DNA of 64,000 nt from Oceanobacter antarcticus. GTDB taxonomy: Bacteria; Pseudomonadota; Gammaproteobacteria; Pseudomonadales; Oceanobacteraceae. Shown piece by piece: positions 9,193-18,995 of the stretch. The notes under the pieces were generated by a model that ran no database searches, was not told the origin of the DNA, and saw only the letters and a list, made by a program, of their open reading frames with translations. A program made the position numbers and the translations under genes. Each line of letters starts with the position of its first letter. Position 1 is the stretch's first letter. Location of the stretch: contig NZ_JBBKTX010000013.1 of assembly GCF_044962685.1 (NCBI RefSeq), forward strand, positions 62,001-126,000. The letters are read 5' to 3'.

Positions 9193-9273
9193 GCGCAAAC
9201 TCACTTTAACGCGTCAGGATCCACGCCTTGCCCATTACTAACGGCTGGCAGACAGACCTGCGAGGAGAACACC

Positions 9274-10731
9274 ATGACTGCGGTATTCGACCATGAGAAC
9301 AGCTTTTCCGGTAAACACAGCCTCTGGAGCGCGGAGCAGGTATCGGCCTGCACAACCCTGCTCGGCACCATGCAAACCAACAACCTCGAAGTAATCCGGG
9401 TGTCATTTGTTGACCAGCACGGCGTGCTGCGTGGCAAGACCATCGTTGCCAGCGGCCTGGCTTCAGCCTTGAACAAAGGCATCACCATGAGCTCGACCAT
9501 GCTGCTGAAAGACACCTCACACCGCACCGTGTTTTCCGTCTGGCAAGACGATGCCGGGTTTGGTGAAGGGCAAATGACCGGAGCCAGCGACGTGCTGATG
9601 TTGCCCGACCCTACCACCTTCAAGATATTGCCGTGGTCTCCTCACACCGGCTGGATACTGGCCGATCTGTATCAAACCGATGGCACACCGGTTGAACTGT
9701 CGACCCGCGCCATGCTGAAACAAGCCCAGCAACAGCTCAACGCCACGGGTTATGAATTTATTGCCGGGCTGGAAGTGGAATTTCATGTTTTTCGCACCCT
9801 CGACAAACCACGGAACCACAATGATGCCGGTCAGCCAGGAACACCGCCCACCACCGAACTGCTGAATCAGGGTTACCAATATCTGACCGAAGAACGTTAC
9901 GACGAAATGGAAGACGTCTTCGACCTGATCCGCCGTAACGCCCAGGGTCTGGATTTACCGGTACGCTCACTGGAAGTGGAATTTGGCCCCAGCCAGTTCG
10001 AAGTCACCTTTGACCCGGCTCCGGCGCTGCAACAAGCCGACAACATGGTGCTGTTCCGCTCCATGGTCAAACAGGTGTGCCAGCGCAACGGCCTGCATGC
10101 CACTTTTATGTGTCGGCCACGCTTTGAAGACTCCATGGCCAGTGGCTGGCACCTGCATCAGTCCATTGTGGCGCTGGACAGCGGCAAAAACTGCTTTGAA
10201 CCCGCCGTGGGCGAACCCATATCCCGCCTCGGCCAACACTGGATTGCCGGTATTCTGGCCCACGCCAAAGCCAGCTGTGTGTTATCCACGCCGACCATTA
10301 ACGGCTACAAACGCTATCGACCGTTTACCCTGGCACCGGATCGTATTCAATGGGGCAAAGACAATCGCGGCGCCATGGTACGTTGCCTCGCCAACCCCGG
10401 AGACAACGCCAGCCGCATTGAAAACCGCGTCGGCGAACCGGCCGCCAACCCTTACCTGTATCTCGCCTCCCAGATCATCAGTGGTATGGATGGCGTCAAG
10501 CGCCAACTGGAACCACCGGAGCCGGTTTCCAATCCCTACGACAGCAGTGCCGAAACCCTGCCGCAATGCCTGATGGATGCCGTGACACTGTTCGAAACCA
10601 GCGAGCTGTACCGCCAGTCATTCGGCACCACTTTCGTGAATTATTACAGCCGTATCAAAAAAGCAGAATGGAACCGCTATCTGACGACCGTTTCAGAGTG
10701 GGAAGAGCGGGAATACTTTAATTTGTTCTAA
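9274..10731 (+). CDS. Glutamine-synthetase-family ligase, probably gamma-glutamyl-amide forming
   Basis: This 485-residue protein has the glutamine synthetase fold: a beta-grasp domain at about 35-130 and a catalytic domain at about 145-460. Catalytic residues appear intact: Glu167/Glu169 in GLEVEF, the second metal-binding set in LEVEFGPSQFE (234-243), His293/His295 in SGWHLHQS, Arg347 in NGYKRYRP and the RIENR pair at 381-385. The sequence is far from true GlnA and closer to the ligases that couple glutamate to amines, such as PuuA and the aniline-pathway TdnQ/AtdA1 type. In those aniline systems it works directly before a Rieske dioxygenase, as the neighbourhood here suggests. Which amine is used is inference. 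GAGGAG precedes the ATG. Confidence 0.85.
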   Translation: MTAVFDHENSFSGKHSLWSAEQVSACTTLLGTMQTNNLEVIRVSFVDQHGVLRGKTIVASGLASALNKGITMSSTMLLKDTSHRTVFSVWQDDAGFGEGQMTGASDVLMLPDPTTFKILPWSPHTGWILADLYQTDGTPVELSTRAMLKQAQQQLNATGYEFIAGLEVEFHVFRTLDKPRNHNDAGQPGTPPTTELLNQGYQYLTEERYDEMEDVFDLIRRNAQGLDLPVRSLEVEFGPSQFEVTFDPAPALQQADNMVLFRSMVKQVCQRNGLHATFMCRPRFEDSMASGWHLHQSIVALDSGKNCFEPAVGEPISRLGQHWIAGILAHAKASCVLSTPTINGYKRYRPFTLAPDRIQWGKDNRGAMVRCLANPGDNASRIENRVGEPAANPYLYLASQIISGMDGVKRQLEPPEPVSNPYDSSAETLPQCLMDAVTLFETSELYRQSFGTTFVNYYSRIKKAEWNRYLTTVSEWEEREYFNLF

Positions 10732-10775
10732 CCGGCAATGAATACCGCATAATACATACACAGGCAGAGGTCTAT

Positions 10776-11135
10776 ATGCCCCATCTGGTCATTGAATACG
10801 CTCGTAAAATAGAGCATCAAACAGCGCTCCAGCCACTGCTGCAACAGCTGTTCGAGGCCGCCTGCAAGGGTGGCATTATCCAGCCGCAAGACCTCAAGCT
10901 ACGGGCGCTACCCTACGACCAGTTTTTGCTGCGAACACCGGACGAAACCTTCCTGCACATCACCCTGTCGCTCCTGGAAGGACGCACCGACACACAAAAA
11001 GAACAACTCGCCATCAGCCTCCGGCAGGTGCTGACAGAGCAATTACCCAACGTCACCAGTCTGAGTATCGACATTCGGGATATGAATGCCATCGCCTACA
11101 AAAAACGGCTGCTACCGTTACATAACCCGGAATAA
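10776..11135 (+). CDS. 5-carboxymethyl-2-hydroxymuconate isomerase-like tautomerase
   Basis: This 119-residue protein begins MPHLVIEY, so Pro2 becomes the N-terminal catalytic base of the tautomerase superfamily. Length and sequence fit the HpaF/CHMI group, which isomerises a meta-cleavage product of homoprotocatechuate. It is the last gene of the run and converges on sbcC with only 16 bases between them. No complete ring-cleavage gene lies beside it; the nearest is the LigB-type gene at the window start. Its real substrate may differ from CHM. Confidence 0.82.
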   Translation: MPHLVIEYARKIEHQTALQPLLQQLFEAACKGGIIQPQDLKLRALPYDQFLLRTPDETFLHITLSLLEGRTDTQKEQLAISLRQVLTEQLPNVTSLSIDIRDMNAIAYKKRLLPLHNPE

Positions 11136-11151
11136 TTACCCGGTTGCTCAC

Positions 11152-14100
11152 TCATCCAGACACGCGATAGCCTGAGTCCAGCTCGCTGATTCCCAGTCCG
11201 CTCTTTTTGATCACCCGAAGCTGGGTTGGAATACGTTCTTTCATGGCTTCAATATGGCTGATCACGCCAATCATTTTGCCGGAGGCGTTGAGGTTATCCA
11301 ACGCGTCGAGGGCGATATCCAGCGTTTCGCTGTCCAGCGTGCCAAAGCCTTCATCCAGAAACAGCGAGTCGATGCTGGTTTTGTGGCTCACCAGATCAGC
11401 AAGCGCCAGTGCCAGTGCCAGACTCACCAAAAAGCTTTCGCCGCCAGACAGGGTCTTGGTGTCCCGTTCGCTATCTCCCTGCCAGGTGTCCAGTACGGCT
11501 AGTTCCAGACTGGCGTTTTGCTTGCGCCGCAGCAGGTAACGACCGTGCAGCCGTTGCAGCTGTTGGTTCGCCAGATAAACCAGATTATCCAGTGTGAGCC
11601 CTTGGGCAAACTTGCGGAATTTATCGCCGTTTTGCGAACCAATCAGCGAATGCAGCGAGTGAATATCATCGTAGTGGCGGGTGTATTCGGCAATTTTTTC
11701 GAACAGCGCTTGCTGGCCCAGGCGGCGGGACTGATCCGAAGTGAGTTCGTGACTGATTTCGCCATCGCGTTTGGCCAGCTGCTCGGACACCCCGTTCAGC
11801 GCTGTCAGTTGCGCTTCAACGTCTGCTGGCGGCATTGACTGGTAGTCAGCGGCCCGTGGGTTTTCCAGAACTGCCTTCAACGCTTGTTCAGCATGATCGA
11901 GCAAGGCCTTGGCGCGTTCGAGTTCGCTGTCCAGTTGCTGCTTTTGTGCCGTCAGTAACTGGCGTTCCAGTTCAGACAACAGTGCTTGCTGAAAAGCCGC
12001 TTCGTTATCAAACGGGCTGGCCGTCAACAGCGACAGCCAGTTCGCTTGCTGTGCTTGCAGCCGGATTTGCAACCCATTGAGGCTGTGTTGCTGGTTGTTC
12101 AACTCAGCCACCAGCGCTTGATGGTGGCTGGATAATGCGTGGTGCTTACTCTGTGCGGTGTTGTAGTCGGACTCGGTTCCCTGAAGGCGTTGCAGGCTCT
12201 TTTCCCGCTCTTCCCGCACAATGTTGTCGCCAAACAGGTCATGACGTCGAGCTCGAAGTAACTGCAACGACTGGCTCAGCTGCGTCTGCTCTTGCTGCAG
12301 CTGAGCCAGTTGCTGGCTGCCTTCATTCAGCTGCTGCTGGCTGTGCTTCTGATCAGTGTCCAGACGGTTCAGACTGACCTTGAGCTGTTCTTTTTCCTGG
12401 CTATAAGCATCCCATTGCCCGGCATCCTGCTGCCTGGCGGCCAGCCACGACTGTAACGGTTCCGGCCCGGATTCTGGCGCTAATACCAACGGCGGCAGCT
12501 GATAACCCTGCTCTCTCAGTTGCGCGGTAAAGGTCTGCCGCAGCGAGGTCAGTTGCTCTGTTGTCTTGGCCTGTTGCTGCTGGCTGTCGGCCAGATTCTG
12601 GCGGGTGTTAGCAATAGATTGTTCGGTCAGTTTCAGCGCTGCACGCCATTGTTCCGCCTGCCGTTGTGCAGTATCACGTTGCTGTTTGCTGTCATCGTAC
12701 TGCTGGCGCAGGGCTTTCAGTTGCTGAATGGCGTTGGTGTAGTATTGCTGCTTGGCTTTTTCGTTGTCTTCGTACTGCTGCAATGCCACGGCATCGGTAA
12801 TGGAGCCGTCGAAATTCAGGCTTGCCGCCCCCTGTAACCATTGTTGTTCCAAACTGGCGTGCTCGGTCTGGATCGTCGTCAGGCGTTGTGTCACGTCTTG
12901 CAGATAACGCTCGATGGACTTGAGCGCCTCTTTGGCTTCCAGCCCCTGCTCTCTGATCACGCTGAGCGCTTGTTCGGCGGCCTCTTTGTTTTGGATGTTG
13001 TGCGACGCGCTGTTTTGCCCGCCGGTTAACCCATCGGTGGGCAGCCTTGGATGCAACGTTAGATGCAACGCTGGATGCTCATGGGAGCCACATAAAGGAC
13101 ATGCCTCTCCTGCCTGTAACGCCGTTCGGTAATGAGCCAACTGTTCATCCTGAGTCACCAGCTTGCTCAATGCCTTTACCAGCTGTTCTTGCTGTTGAAA
13201 CCGTTGTAGCAGCTGGGTACGCGTCTGCTCAACCATGGCGTAACGGCCCCGTTCGACTTGTTCCGTTGTTTGCTTGTCTTGCCGCTCCTTTGCAAGCTGT
13301 TGCCACTGACGGCGGATTTGCTGCATTTTCAACAGCACCGCATAGTGAGCCGTCAGCTGATCACGCTGTTGCTCCAGTGCATCCAGATGGCCATGTTCAC
13401 TGGTGGCACCCATCAGCCGGTGATTGGCCTGTTGCCAGGCCTGTTCTTTATTCAGTGCGTCGGCCTGAGCCGCCAGATAGTGCTGTTCGTCCTGAGCCTG
13501 TGTGTTTTGCTGTTGGGCCAGCTGTTGCAGCACGCTGGATTCTTTTTCGGCCAACTGACTCAGCAGCTGCTGTGCGTCCTGAATCTGTCGCGCCTGCAAC
13601 TGCCATTGGCCCAGATGCTGTTTTAACGACTGGTCAGCCGGATGCTGCTGTAAATAGTGTTCAACGGTTTTGAGCTGCTGCGTCTGGCGCTGAATCTGCT
13701 CATGCAGTAATGCCAGTTGCTGTTGGCACGTCTCTTTTTTATCACTGAACGCTTTGATACGACTGTTTCTGTCGTGCAGTTTTTCCTGCTCGGCAGCGAT
13801 CTGCTGATCCAGCGGCACAACGTGATCATTTAGCAGTCGCTCTTGCTGTTCATGGCGCGCTTTTGCCGCCTGCAGCAGCACGCTCTGCTGCGCAAACTGC
13901 GCCGCTGCGGTTGTCATTTGCGTTGTCAGGGTTTGTTCTTGTGCCTGTTTTTCACGGCAGAGTGCCTGACTCTGCTCGGCTTGCTCGCGAGTGGCGCTTA
14001 ACAGAGTGAACGGGGTATTCAACTGCACCGCCGGTTCACTTTGCTGCAAGCGTTGCATCTCTGGCTCAGCGGCAGCCTGTTGGGCTTTCGCGGCCTGCAA

Positions 14101-14895
14101 GCGTTCGGTATTGGTGGTTTTATGCTGTTGGGCCAAATCGTGCTGTTGCCACCAGTCACGGTGAGCGGTCGCAGCAACCAGCTTGCGTTGGTGCTCCTCT
14201 TGTTGTTGCTGCAGCCGGATTAACTCCTCCTGTAACTGCTGTTGCTGGTCTGCGGTCAGCAGTTGCACACCGTTGGCTTGTGACTCCAACTCGGCCAGTG
14301 TTTGCCTGGCCTGTGAATACTGTTCATGCACTCGCACGGAAATCTGGCCATAGATTTCCGTGCCGGTCAGTTCTTCCAGCAGCTCTGCTCGCTCACCTTC
14401 TTTGGCATTCAGAAAGGCCGCAAACTGCCCCTGGGACAACAACATGGATTTGGTAAAACGGGAGAAATCCAGCCCGGTAATGGCCTCAATCATCTCGCCT
14501 TTAGGGCGTACCTGAGTCGCCAGCACCTTGCCGCTGGCCACTTCTGCCAACTCGACATCGGCCTGTTGCAGATTGCCATCGGCCTTGCCACGCGAACGGC
14601 GCATGCTCCAGTGCGCCCGATAAGCCGTACCTTTTACCTCAAACTGCACTTCCGCCGAACACTCTGCGGTACCTCGCGTCATGATCTCGTTGGAGGACGA
14701 CGTAACTTGCCCCAGCCTGGGCGTCTGATGGTAGAGCGCCAGACAGATGGCATCGAGCAAGGTGGTTTTACCGGCCCCGGTGGGGCCGGTGATGGCAAAC
14801 AAGCCGTTATCAACAAATGGCGGTTGGGTGAAGTCGATTTTCCACGCGCCTTTGAGCGAATTCAGATTCTTGAACTGGAGACTTAAAATCTTCAT
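11152..14895 (-). CDS. sbcC: SbcC, ATPase subunit of the SbcCD nuclease
   Basis: This Rad50-like ATPase works with SbcD to cut DNA hairpins and protein-blocked ends. At 1247 residues it is longer than E. coli SbcC (about 1048). The Walker A motif GPTGAGKT is at 37-44. A zinc hook CPLC is at 599-602, near the middle of two very Gln-rich coiled-coil arms. The C-terminus has the ABC signature LSGGESFLVSLALALALADL and a Walker B ending SLFLDEGFGTLD. Its start overlaps the SbcD stop by 4 bases. Confidence 0.96.
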   Translation of the reverse strand: MKILSLQFKNLNSLKGAWKIDFTQPPFVDNGLFAITGPTGAGKTTLLDAICLALYHQTPRLGQVTSSSNEIMTRGTAECSAEVQFEVKGTAYRAHWSMRRSRGKADGNLQQADVELAEVASGKVLATQVRPKGEMIEAITGLDFSRFTKSMLLSQGQFAAFLNAKEGERAELLEELTGTEIYGQISVRVHEQYSQARQTLAELESQANGVQLLTADQQQQLQEELIRLQQQQEEHQRKLVAATAHRDWWQQHDLAQQHKTTNTERLQAAKAQQAAAEPEMQRLQQSEPAVQLNTPFTLLSATREQAEQSQALCREKQAQEQTLTTQMTTAAAQFAQQSVLLQAAKARHEQQERLLNDHVVPLDQQIAAEQEKLHDRNSRIKAFSDKKETCQQQLALLHEQIQRQTQQLKTVEHYLQQHPADQSLKQHLGQWQLQARQIQDAQQLLSQLAEKESSVLQQLAQQQNTQAQDEQHYLAAQADALNKEQAWQQANHRLMGATSEHGHLDALEQQRDQLTAHYAVLLKMQQIRRQWQQLAKERQDKQTTEQVERGRYAMVEQTRTQLLQRFQQQEQLVKALSKLVTQDEQLAHYRTALQAGEACPLCGSHEHPALHLTLHPRLPTDGLTGGQNSASHNIQNKEAAEQALSVIREQGLEAKEALKSIERYLQDVTQRLTTIQTEHASLEQQWLQGAASLNFDGSITDAVALQQYEDNEKAKQQYYTNAIQQLKALRQQYDDSKQQRDTAQRQAEQWRAALKLTEQSIANTRQNLADSQQQQAKTTEQLTSLRQTFTAQLREQGYQLPPLVLAPESGPEPLQSWLAARQQDAGQWDAYSQEKEQLKVSLNRLDTDQKHSQQQLNEGSQQLAQLQQEQTQLSQSLQLLRARRHDLFGDNIVREEREKSLQRLQGTESDYNTAQSKHHALSSHHQALVAELNNQQHSLNGLQIRLQAQQANWLSLLTASPFDNEAAFQQALLSELERQLLTAQKQQLDSELERAKALLDHAEQALKAVLENPRAADYQSMPPADVEAQLTALNGVSEQLAKRDGEISHELTSDQSRRLGQQALFEKIAEYTRHYDDIHSLHSLIGSQNGDKFRKFAQGLTLDNLVYLANQQLQRLHGRYLLRRKQNASLELAVLDTWQGDSERDTKTLSGGESFLVSLALALALADLVSHKTSIDSLFLDEGFGTLDSETLDIALDALDNLNASGKMIGVISHIEAMKERIPTQLRVIKKSGLGISELDSGYRVSG

Positions 14896-16166
14896 GGCGT
14901 GTGCTCCGGATTCTCGATTTCCGCGAGGATCTGCCGAAACTGCGCTTCGATTCTTGTCCGTCGGGCTTGCTCCGTTTCGCTGTCAAAGGTTTCCAGTGCC
15001 AATCGTTTGGCAAAGACATCGGCAGGGGTTAACTCCGCCAGCGTTTCTCGCACCTGCTGAGTTAACCCCTGCCGGGCGGTATTACGTGCACGACGCAGCT
15101 GCAACACCTCCACCGCCAGGCCATCGGTCAAGACTTGGATACGTTGCGGCAAATCGGCGAGGTAGTCCTGCCCCTCTACCTCAATACACAGCCAGACTGG
15201 TTCTGTTGGCGGTACATGAGCGTAGGTTTTTAGCGCTGCTTCGATCGCGACAAGATCCCCTTTGATCACTGCCAGTGCCTGAAAGACAGGGACTTCCAGC
15301 GGCGTGATCGCTACGGTTTTAGCCGCTGCAAACTCCACCATCAATACCTGTTTGGTGGTTTTCAGCTCGTCAAAACTGAGCGGAATAGGCGAACCGCTAT
15401 AACGAATATGCTCGGTTTTGGCGACCCGCTGAGGCCGGTGAATATGCCCCAGGGCAATGTAATCCGCCGGCGGGAAACCATCCGCCGCAAAGCCATCCAG
15501 CGAACCGATGTAAATATCTCGCACCGAATCCGACTGACTGACCCCGAGTGCGGTCAAATGACCGGTAGCAATCACCGGCACGTCGAGTTGTTTGGCCGTT
15601 TTGAGCGCCAGCGCCGCCTGATACAACTGATGATAGTGCTGCTTGATCGCCTCGCCCAACGCCTGACGCTTCTCCAGCCCGGACTCCCCCGCGCTGCTCT
15701 GCAACACATCCCGAGGGCGGATAAACGGAATCGCACACACGATCGCGCCCGTATTGCCGTGGCGGTCGTTAAGCTCAATAATTTGATCATGGGCTTGAGC
15801 CTGGCTTTGGGTGCCGTGCTCCTGGCTGTGTGCTAACGCCTGTACGCTGGCAACGACATAGGTATTCAGGCATGCCACCAACTGTTTTGATTCGTTCAGG
15901 GTCGATACCGAATCGTGATTGCCACCCAACACCACCAAGGTACAGCGGCACTGACTGATCGCGACGATAAAGCGGTTGTACATTTCTCGTGCATAACTCG
16001 GTGGCGTGCCGGTATCGAAAATATCCCCCGCCACAATCACTGCGTCGATTTCCTCGACCCGCACCTGCTCCAGCAACCAATTCAAAAACGCCTGATGCTC
16101 GGCCTTACGACTCTTGGTAAAAAAGCTCTGACCCAGGTGCCAGTCAGACGTATGCAGAATTTTCAT
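14892..16166 (-). CDS. sbcD: SbcD, nuclease subunit of the SbcCD complex
   Basis: This Mre11-like metallophosphoesterase is 424 residues long. Metal-site motifs are in the usual order: DWH at 8-10, GDIFD at 47-51, GGNHD at 81-85, then ATGHL and LGHIH further on. The C-terminal part corresponds to the capping domain that contacts SbcC. It is transcribed ahead of sbcC with an ATGA overlap, the standard sbcDC order. Confidence 0.96.
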   Translation of the reverse strand: MKILHTSDWHLGQSFFTKSRKAEHQAFLNWLLEQVRVEEIDAVIVAGDIFDTGTPPSYAREMYNRFIVAISQCRCTLVVLGGNHDSVSTLNESKQLVACLNTYVVASVQALAHSQEHGTQSQAQAHDQIIELNDRHGNTGAIVCAIPFIRPRDVLQSSAGESGLEKRQALGEAIKQHYHQLYQAALALKTAKQLDVPVIATGHLTALGVSQSDSVRDIYIGSLDGFAADGFPPADYIALGHIHRPQRVAKTEHIRYSGSPIPLSFDELKTTKQVLMVEFAAAKTVAITPLEVPVFQALAVIKGDLVAIEAALKTYAHVPPTEPVWLCIEVEGQDYLADLPQRIQVLTDGLAVEVLQLRRARNTARQGLTQQVRETLAELTPADVFAKRLALETFDSETEQARRTRIEAQFRQILAEIENPEHTP

Positions 16167-16396
16167 GCCGCTTATCCGTAACCATGAATGAATGGCGGAT
16201 AGACTATCACAGAGAGGTGGAACGGATGGTCAGGCGAGGGGGCATCTATTGCTTTACGAAGCGCACGGGCCGCTGGCCCGCATCGACAACGATTGATACG
16301 ATTCTGTATGGCCGACGACACTCACTGAACAGCTGCAGGCCAGTATTAGAAAGACGAAAAAAGCGGAAATGATGTATTCCCGATCAATTCGGATCA

Positions 16397-17347
16397 TTAA
16401 CCCAGCTTGTCAGTCAGTAAGCCTTCCAGAATTTTCTGGTCTTTCTCAAAACCACGAATCCCTTCAGCCAGTTTCTCCGTCGCCATGGCGTCCTGGTTCA
16501 GATCCCAGCGATATTCTGCTTCCGTCATGATAGCTGGACGCTCAATCACATCGCCTGCGTAGCTCAGAGCACGGTTCAGCTCACCCTTGGTTTCCGACAG
16601 TTCGGTCAGTAATGCCGGGCTGATGGTCAGGCGGTCACAACCGGCCAGGGCCAGAATTTCACCGCTATTACGGAAACTGGCACCCATCACGACCGTTTGA
16701 TAGCCGTGCTGTTTGAAGTATTGATAAATGCCTGCAACAGAAAGTACGCCGGGTTCTTCCGCCGGAGCGTAGTCGACGCCCGGATTGGCTTTTTTGAACC
16801 AGTCCAGAATGCGACCCACGAAGGGTGAGATCAGGAAGACGCCAGCTTCGGCACAGGCGCGGGCCTGGGTAAAACTGAAAATCAGCGTCAGGTTGCACTG
16901 GATGCCTTCTTTTTCCAGGATTTCAGCGGCTTTGATGCCCTCCCAGGTAGCCGCCAGTTTGATCAGGATACGGTCACGACCAACGCCTTGTTCTTCATAC
17001 AACGCCACCAGCCGGCGAGCCTTGTCGATACTGGCAGCGCTGTTGAATGACAGGCGGGCATTCACTTCGGTCGAAATGCGACCGGGAATGTGTTGCAGAA
17101 TCGCAGCGCCCATGGCAACCGACAGCCGGTCACAGGCATCATCGATTCGAGTAGCCATGCTGTCTCCTTCTGCCGCTGCCAGTGAGGCATCGACGGTGGC
17201 ATCGTACTGGCCGGACTGAACAGCTTTTAACACCAGTGAGGGGTTGGTCGTGGCATCTTCCGGTTTCAGAGTCTGAATGGCAGCCAGGTCGCCAGTGTCG
17301 GCAACCAGTGTGCTGTAGTGTTTCAGTTGCTCAAACAGGCTTGGCAT
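16397..17347 (-). CDS. tal: Transaldolase, TalB type
   Basis: This 316-residue enzyme of the non-oxidative pentose phosphate pathway transfers a three-carbon unit between sugar phosphates. The Schiff-base lysine is Lys130 in RILIKLAATWEG, and TTNPSL (33-38) and the conserved Asp17 are present. The start at 17347 is chosen because AAGGAA lies 7 bases upstream and the N-terminus MPSLFEQLK matches the family. A longer frame to 17464 adds 39 unrelated residues. It stands alone between sbcD and the sugar-binding protein gene. Confidence 0.95.
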   Translation of the reverse strand: MPSLFEQLKHYSTLVADTGDLAAIQTLKPEDATTNPSLVLKAVQSGQYDATVDASLAAAEGDSMATRIDDACDRLSVAMGAAILQHIPGRISTEVNARLSFNSAASIDKARRLVALYEEQGVGRDRILIKLAATWEGIKAAEILEKEGIQCNLTLIFSFTQARACAEAGVFLISPFVGRILDWFKKANPGVDYAPAEEPGVLSVAGIYQYFKQHGYQTVVMGASFRNSGEILALAGCDRLTISPALLTELSETKGELNRALSYAGDVIERPAIMTEAEYRWDLNQDAMATEKLAEGIRGFEKDQKILEGLLTDKLG

Positions 17348-17521
17348 AACAGGTTCCTTTTGATCGTATTGGTGCGGGGTTAGCAGCGGTCGCATTAAAC
17401 ACCAGTGGATGCTGGCACGACAGGTTGAATTGGGCTGGCCGCAAGCGGTAACAATTGATAACAAATAGTACCCATATACTGTTTATTTGCCAGTGTAATT
17501 CGGATCCGGGTTGGTGGCTGA

Positions 17522-18829
17522 TCAGTAATAACGGCCTTTACGCATTTCGCGGTCGGCAAAACTCTGGCTCGCCCTTAGCGCATCCTCGACACTACGCTTG
17601 CCCGCCAATGCAGCGCTGATCTGTTGGCCAACCACAATGCCTATCGTCTGAAATTCAGGAATGGCGGCAAATTGAATACCGATATAAGGCGACGGATGCA
17701 GGGTACTGTTTGCTGGATTGGCACTGCTAATGGCCTGCAACTCGGCGCCGGCAAAGGTGGCGGCTTGAATAAACTGCTCATTCTCATAAGTAGAGTGGCG
17801 GGTGCCTGTTGGTACGCGAGCCCAGCCAGAGTCTTTACCCACCAGTTGAATATATGCTCTGGATGTGGCCCATGAAATAAACCGGAGGGCCTCATCCGGG
17901 TGCCCCGCCGATACCGGTATCGCCAACGCCCAGGCCCATAGCCAATGGGAGCCTTTGGGGGTCAGTTTGGTCGGTGCCTGGGCATAAGCCACCTTGTCCG
18001 CAACCCTGGACAAGGCCGGGTCGGAGATAAAGGACGCAGCAATGGTGGCATCGACCCACATACCGCACTTGCCTGCGTTAAACAGTGCAAGGATTTCGTT
18101 AAAGCTGTTGGCAGACGAATCGGGCGGCCCGTATTGGCGCATCAAGTCAACGTAAAAGCGGATTGCATCGTGCCAGGGCTGGGTATTGAGTTGCGGCTTC
18201 CAGTCCATATCAAACCACTGGCCGCCCCAGGTATTGACCATCGTCGTCAGAAAAGCCATGTTATCCCCCCAGCCTGGCTTGCCACGCAGGCAGATACCGT
18301 ATACGCCGTTGCCCTCATCATGAATGGCTGCCGCAACCTTGGCGATATAGTCCCAGGTCGGACGTGGCGGTATTGTGAATCCAGCCTTTTCGACCAGGTC
18401 AGCACGGTACATCAACATCGAGCTTTCACCGTAGAAAGGTGCCGCCACCAGCTTGCCTTTGTTTGACAGACCGCTGCGAATCGCGGGCAGTAGGTCATCA
18501 ACATCGTACTCCGGGCCAAATTCCAGTGTTTTCAGCCAGCCTCGCCCGCCCCAGATCGGGGCTTCGTACATACCAATGGTCATCACATCAAACTGGCCAT
18601 TTCTGGTGGCAATGTCGGTCGTTATGCGCTGACGTAGCACACTTTCTTCGAGAGTGACCCACTTTACCTTGATATCCGGGTTGGCTTTTTCAAACTGTGG
18701 CGTCAGTTTTTGCATTTCGATCATATGACCGTTATTCACGGTCGCAATCACCAGTTCGGTAGCGGCCTGCGCAGCGACAGACAGCGCCATCATGGCACCG
18801 AGTACGGCAGTAGCTAACTTGAATGGCAT
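17522..18829 (-). CDS. Orphan ABC sugar-binding protein, mannitol/sorbitol type
   Basis: This 435-residue periplasmic binding protein of the family 1 solute-binding class resembles the polyol-binding SmoE/MtlE group. The start at 18829 has AGGAG 6 bases upstream and gives a signal peptide ending AAQA (about residue 23); an upstream in-frame start at 18886 lacks this. The mature region starts ELVIATVNNGHMIEMQ and contains WTW/WAWALAIP-type segments seen in polyol binders. No permease or ATPase genes are adjacent, so it must rely on components encoded elsewhere or serve another role such as sensing. Confidence 0.87.
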   Translation of the reverse strand: MPFKLATAVLGAMMALSVAAQAATELVIATVNNGHMIEMQKLTPQFEKANPDIKVKWVTLEESVLRQRITTDIATRNGQFDVMTIGMYEAPIWGGRGWLKTLEFGPEYDVDDLLPAIRSGLSNKGKLVAAPFYGESSMLMYRADLVEKAGFTIPPRPTWDYIAKVAAAIHDEGNGVYGICLRGKPGWGDNMAFLTTMVNTWGGQWFDMDWKPQLNTQPWHDAIRFYVDLMRQYGPPDSSANSFNEILALFNAGKCGMWVDATIAASFISDPALSRVADKVAYAQAPTKLTPKGSHWLWAWALAIPVSAGHPDEALRFISWATSRAYIQLVGKDSGWARVPTGTRHSTYENEQFIQAATFAGAELQAISSANPANSTLHPSPYIGIQFAAIPEFQTIGIVVGQQISAALAGKRSVEDALRASQSFADREMRKGRYY

Positions 18830-18995
18830 ATGGGACTCCTGACGACTTGTTATTCTTGTGAGGCCTGGGCTGTTGACGCTAGGCAACGTGACCTCACATT
18901 ACCATTATTTTAGCTGCGAACGTGGATATCACACGGACGTTTCGCCAGATTCAGCGGTTAAGGGATTACTCCTATCGCACAGGGATCGTGTCTCT

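Noticed and set aside
16184..16372. 62-codon frame between sbcD and the transaldolase gene
   Set aside because: It lacks a ribosome binding site and recognisable composition, and lies in the sbcD upstream region.
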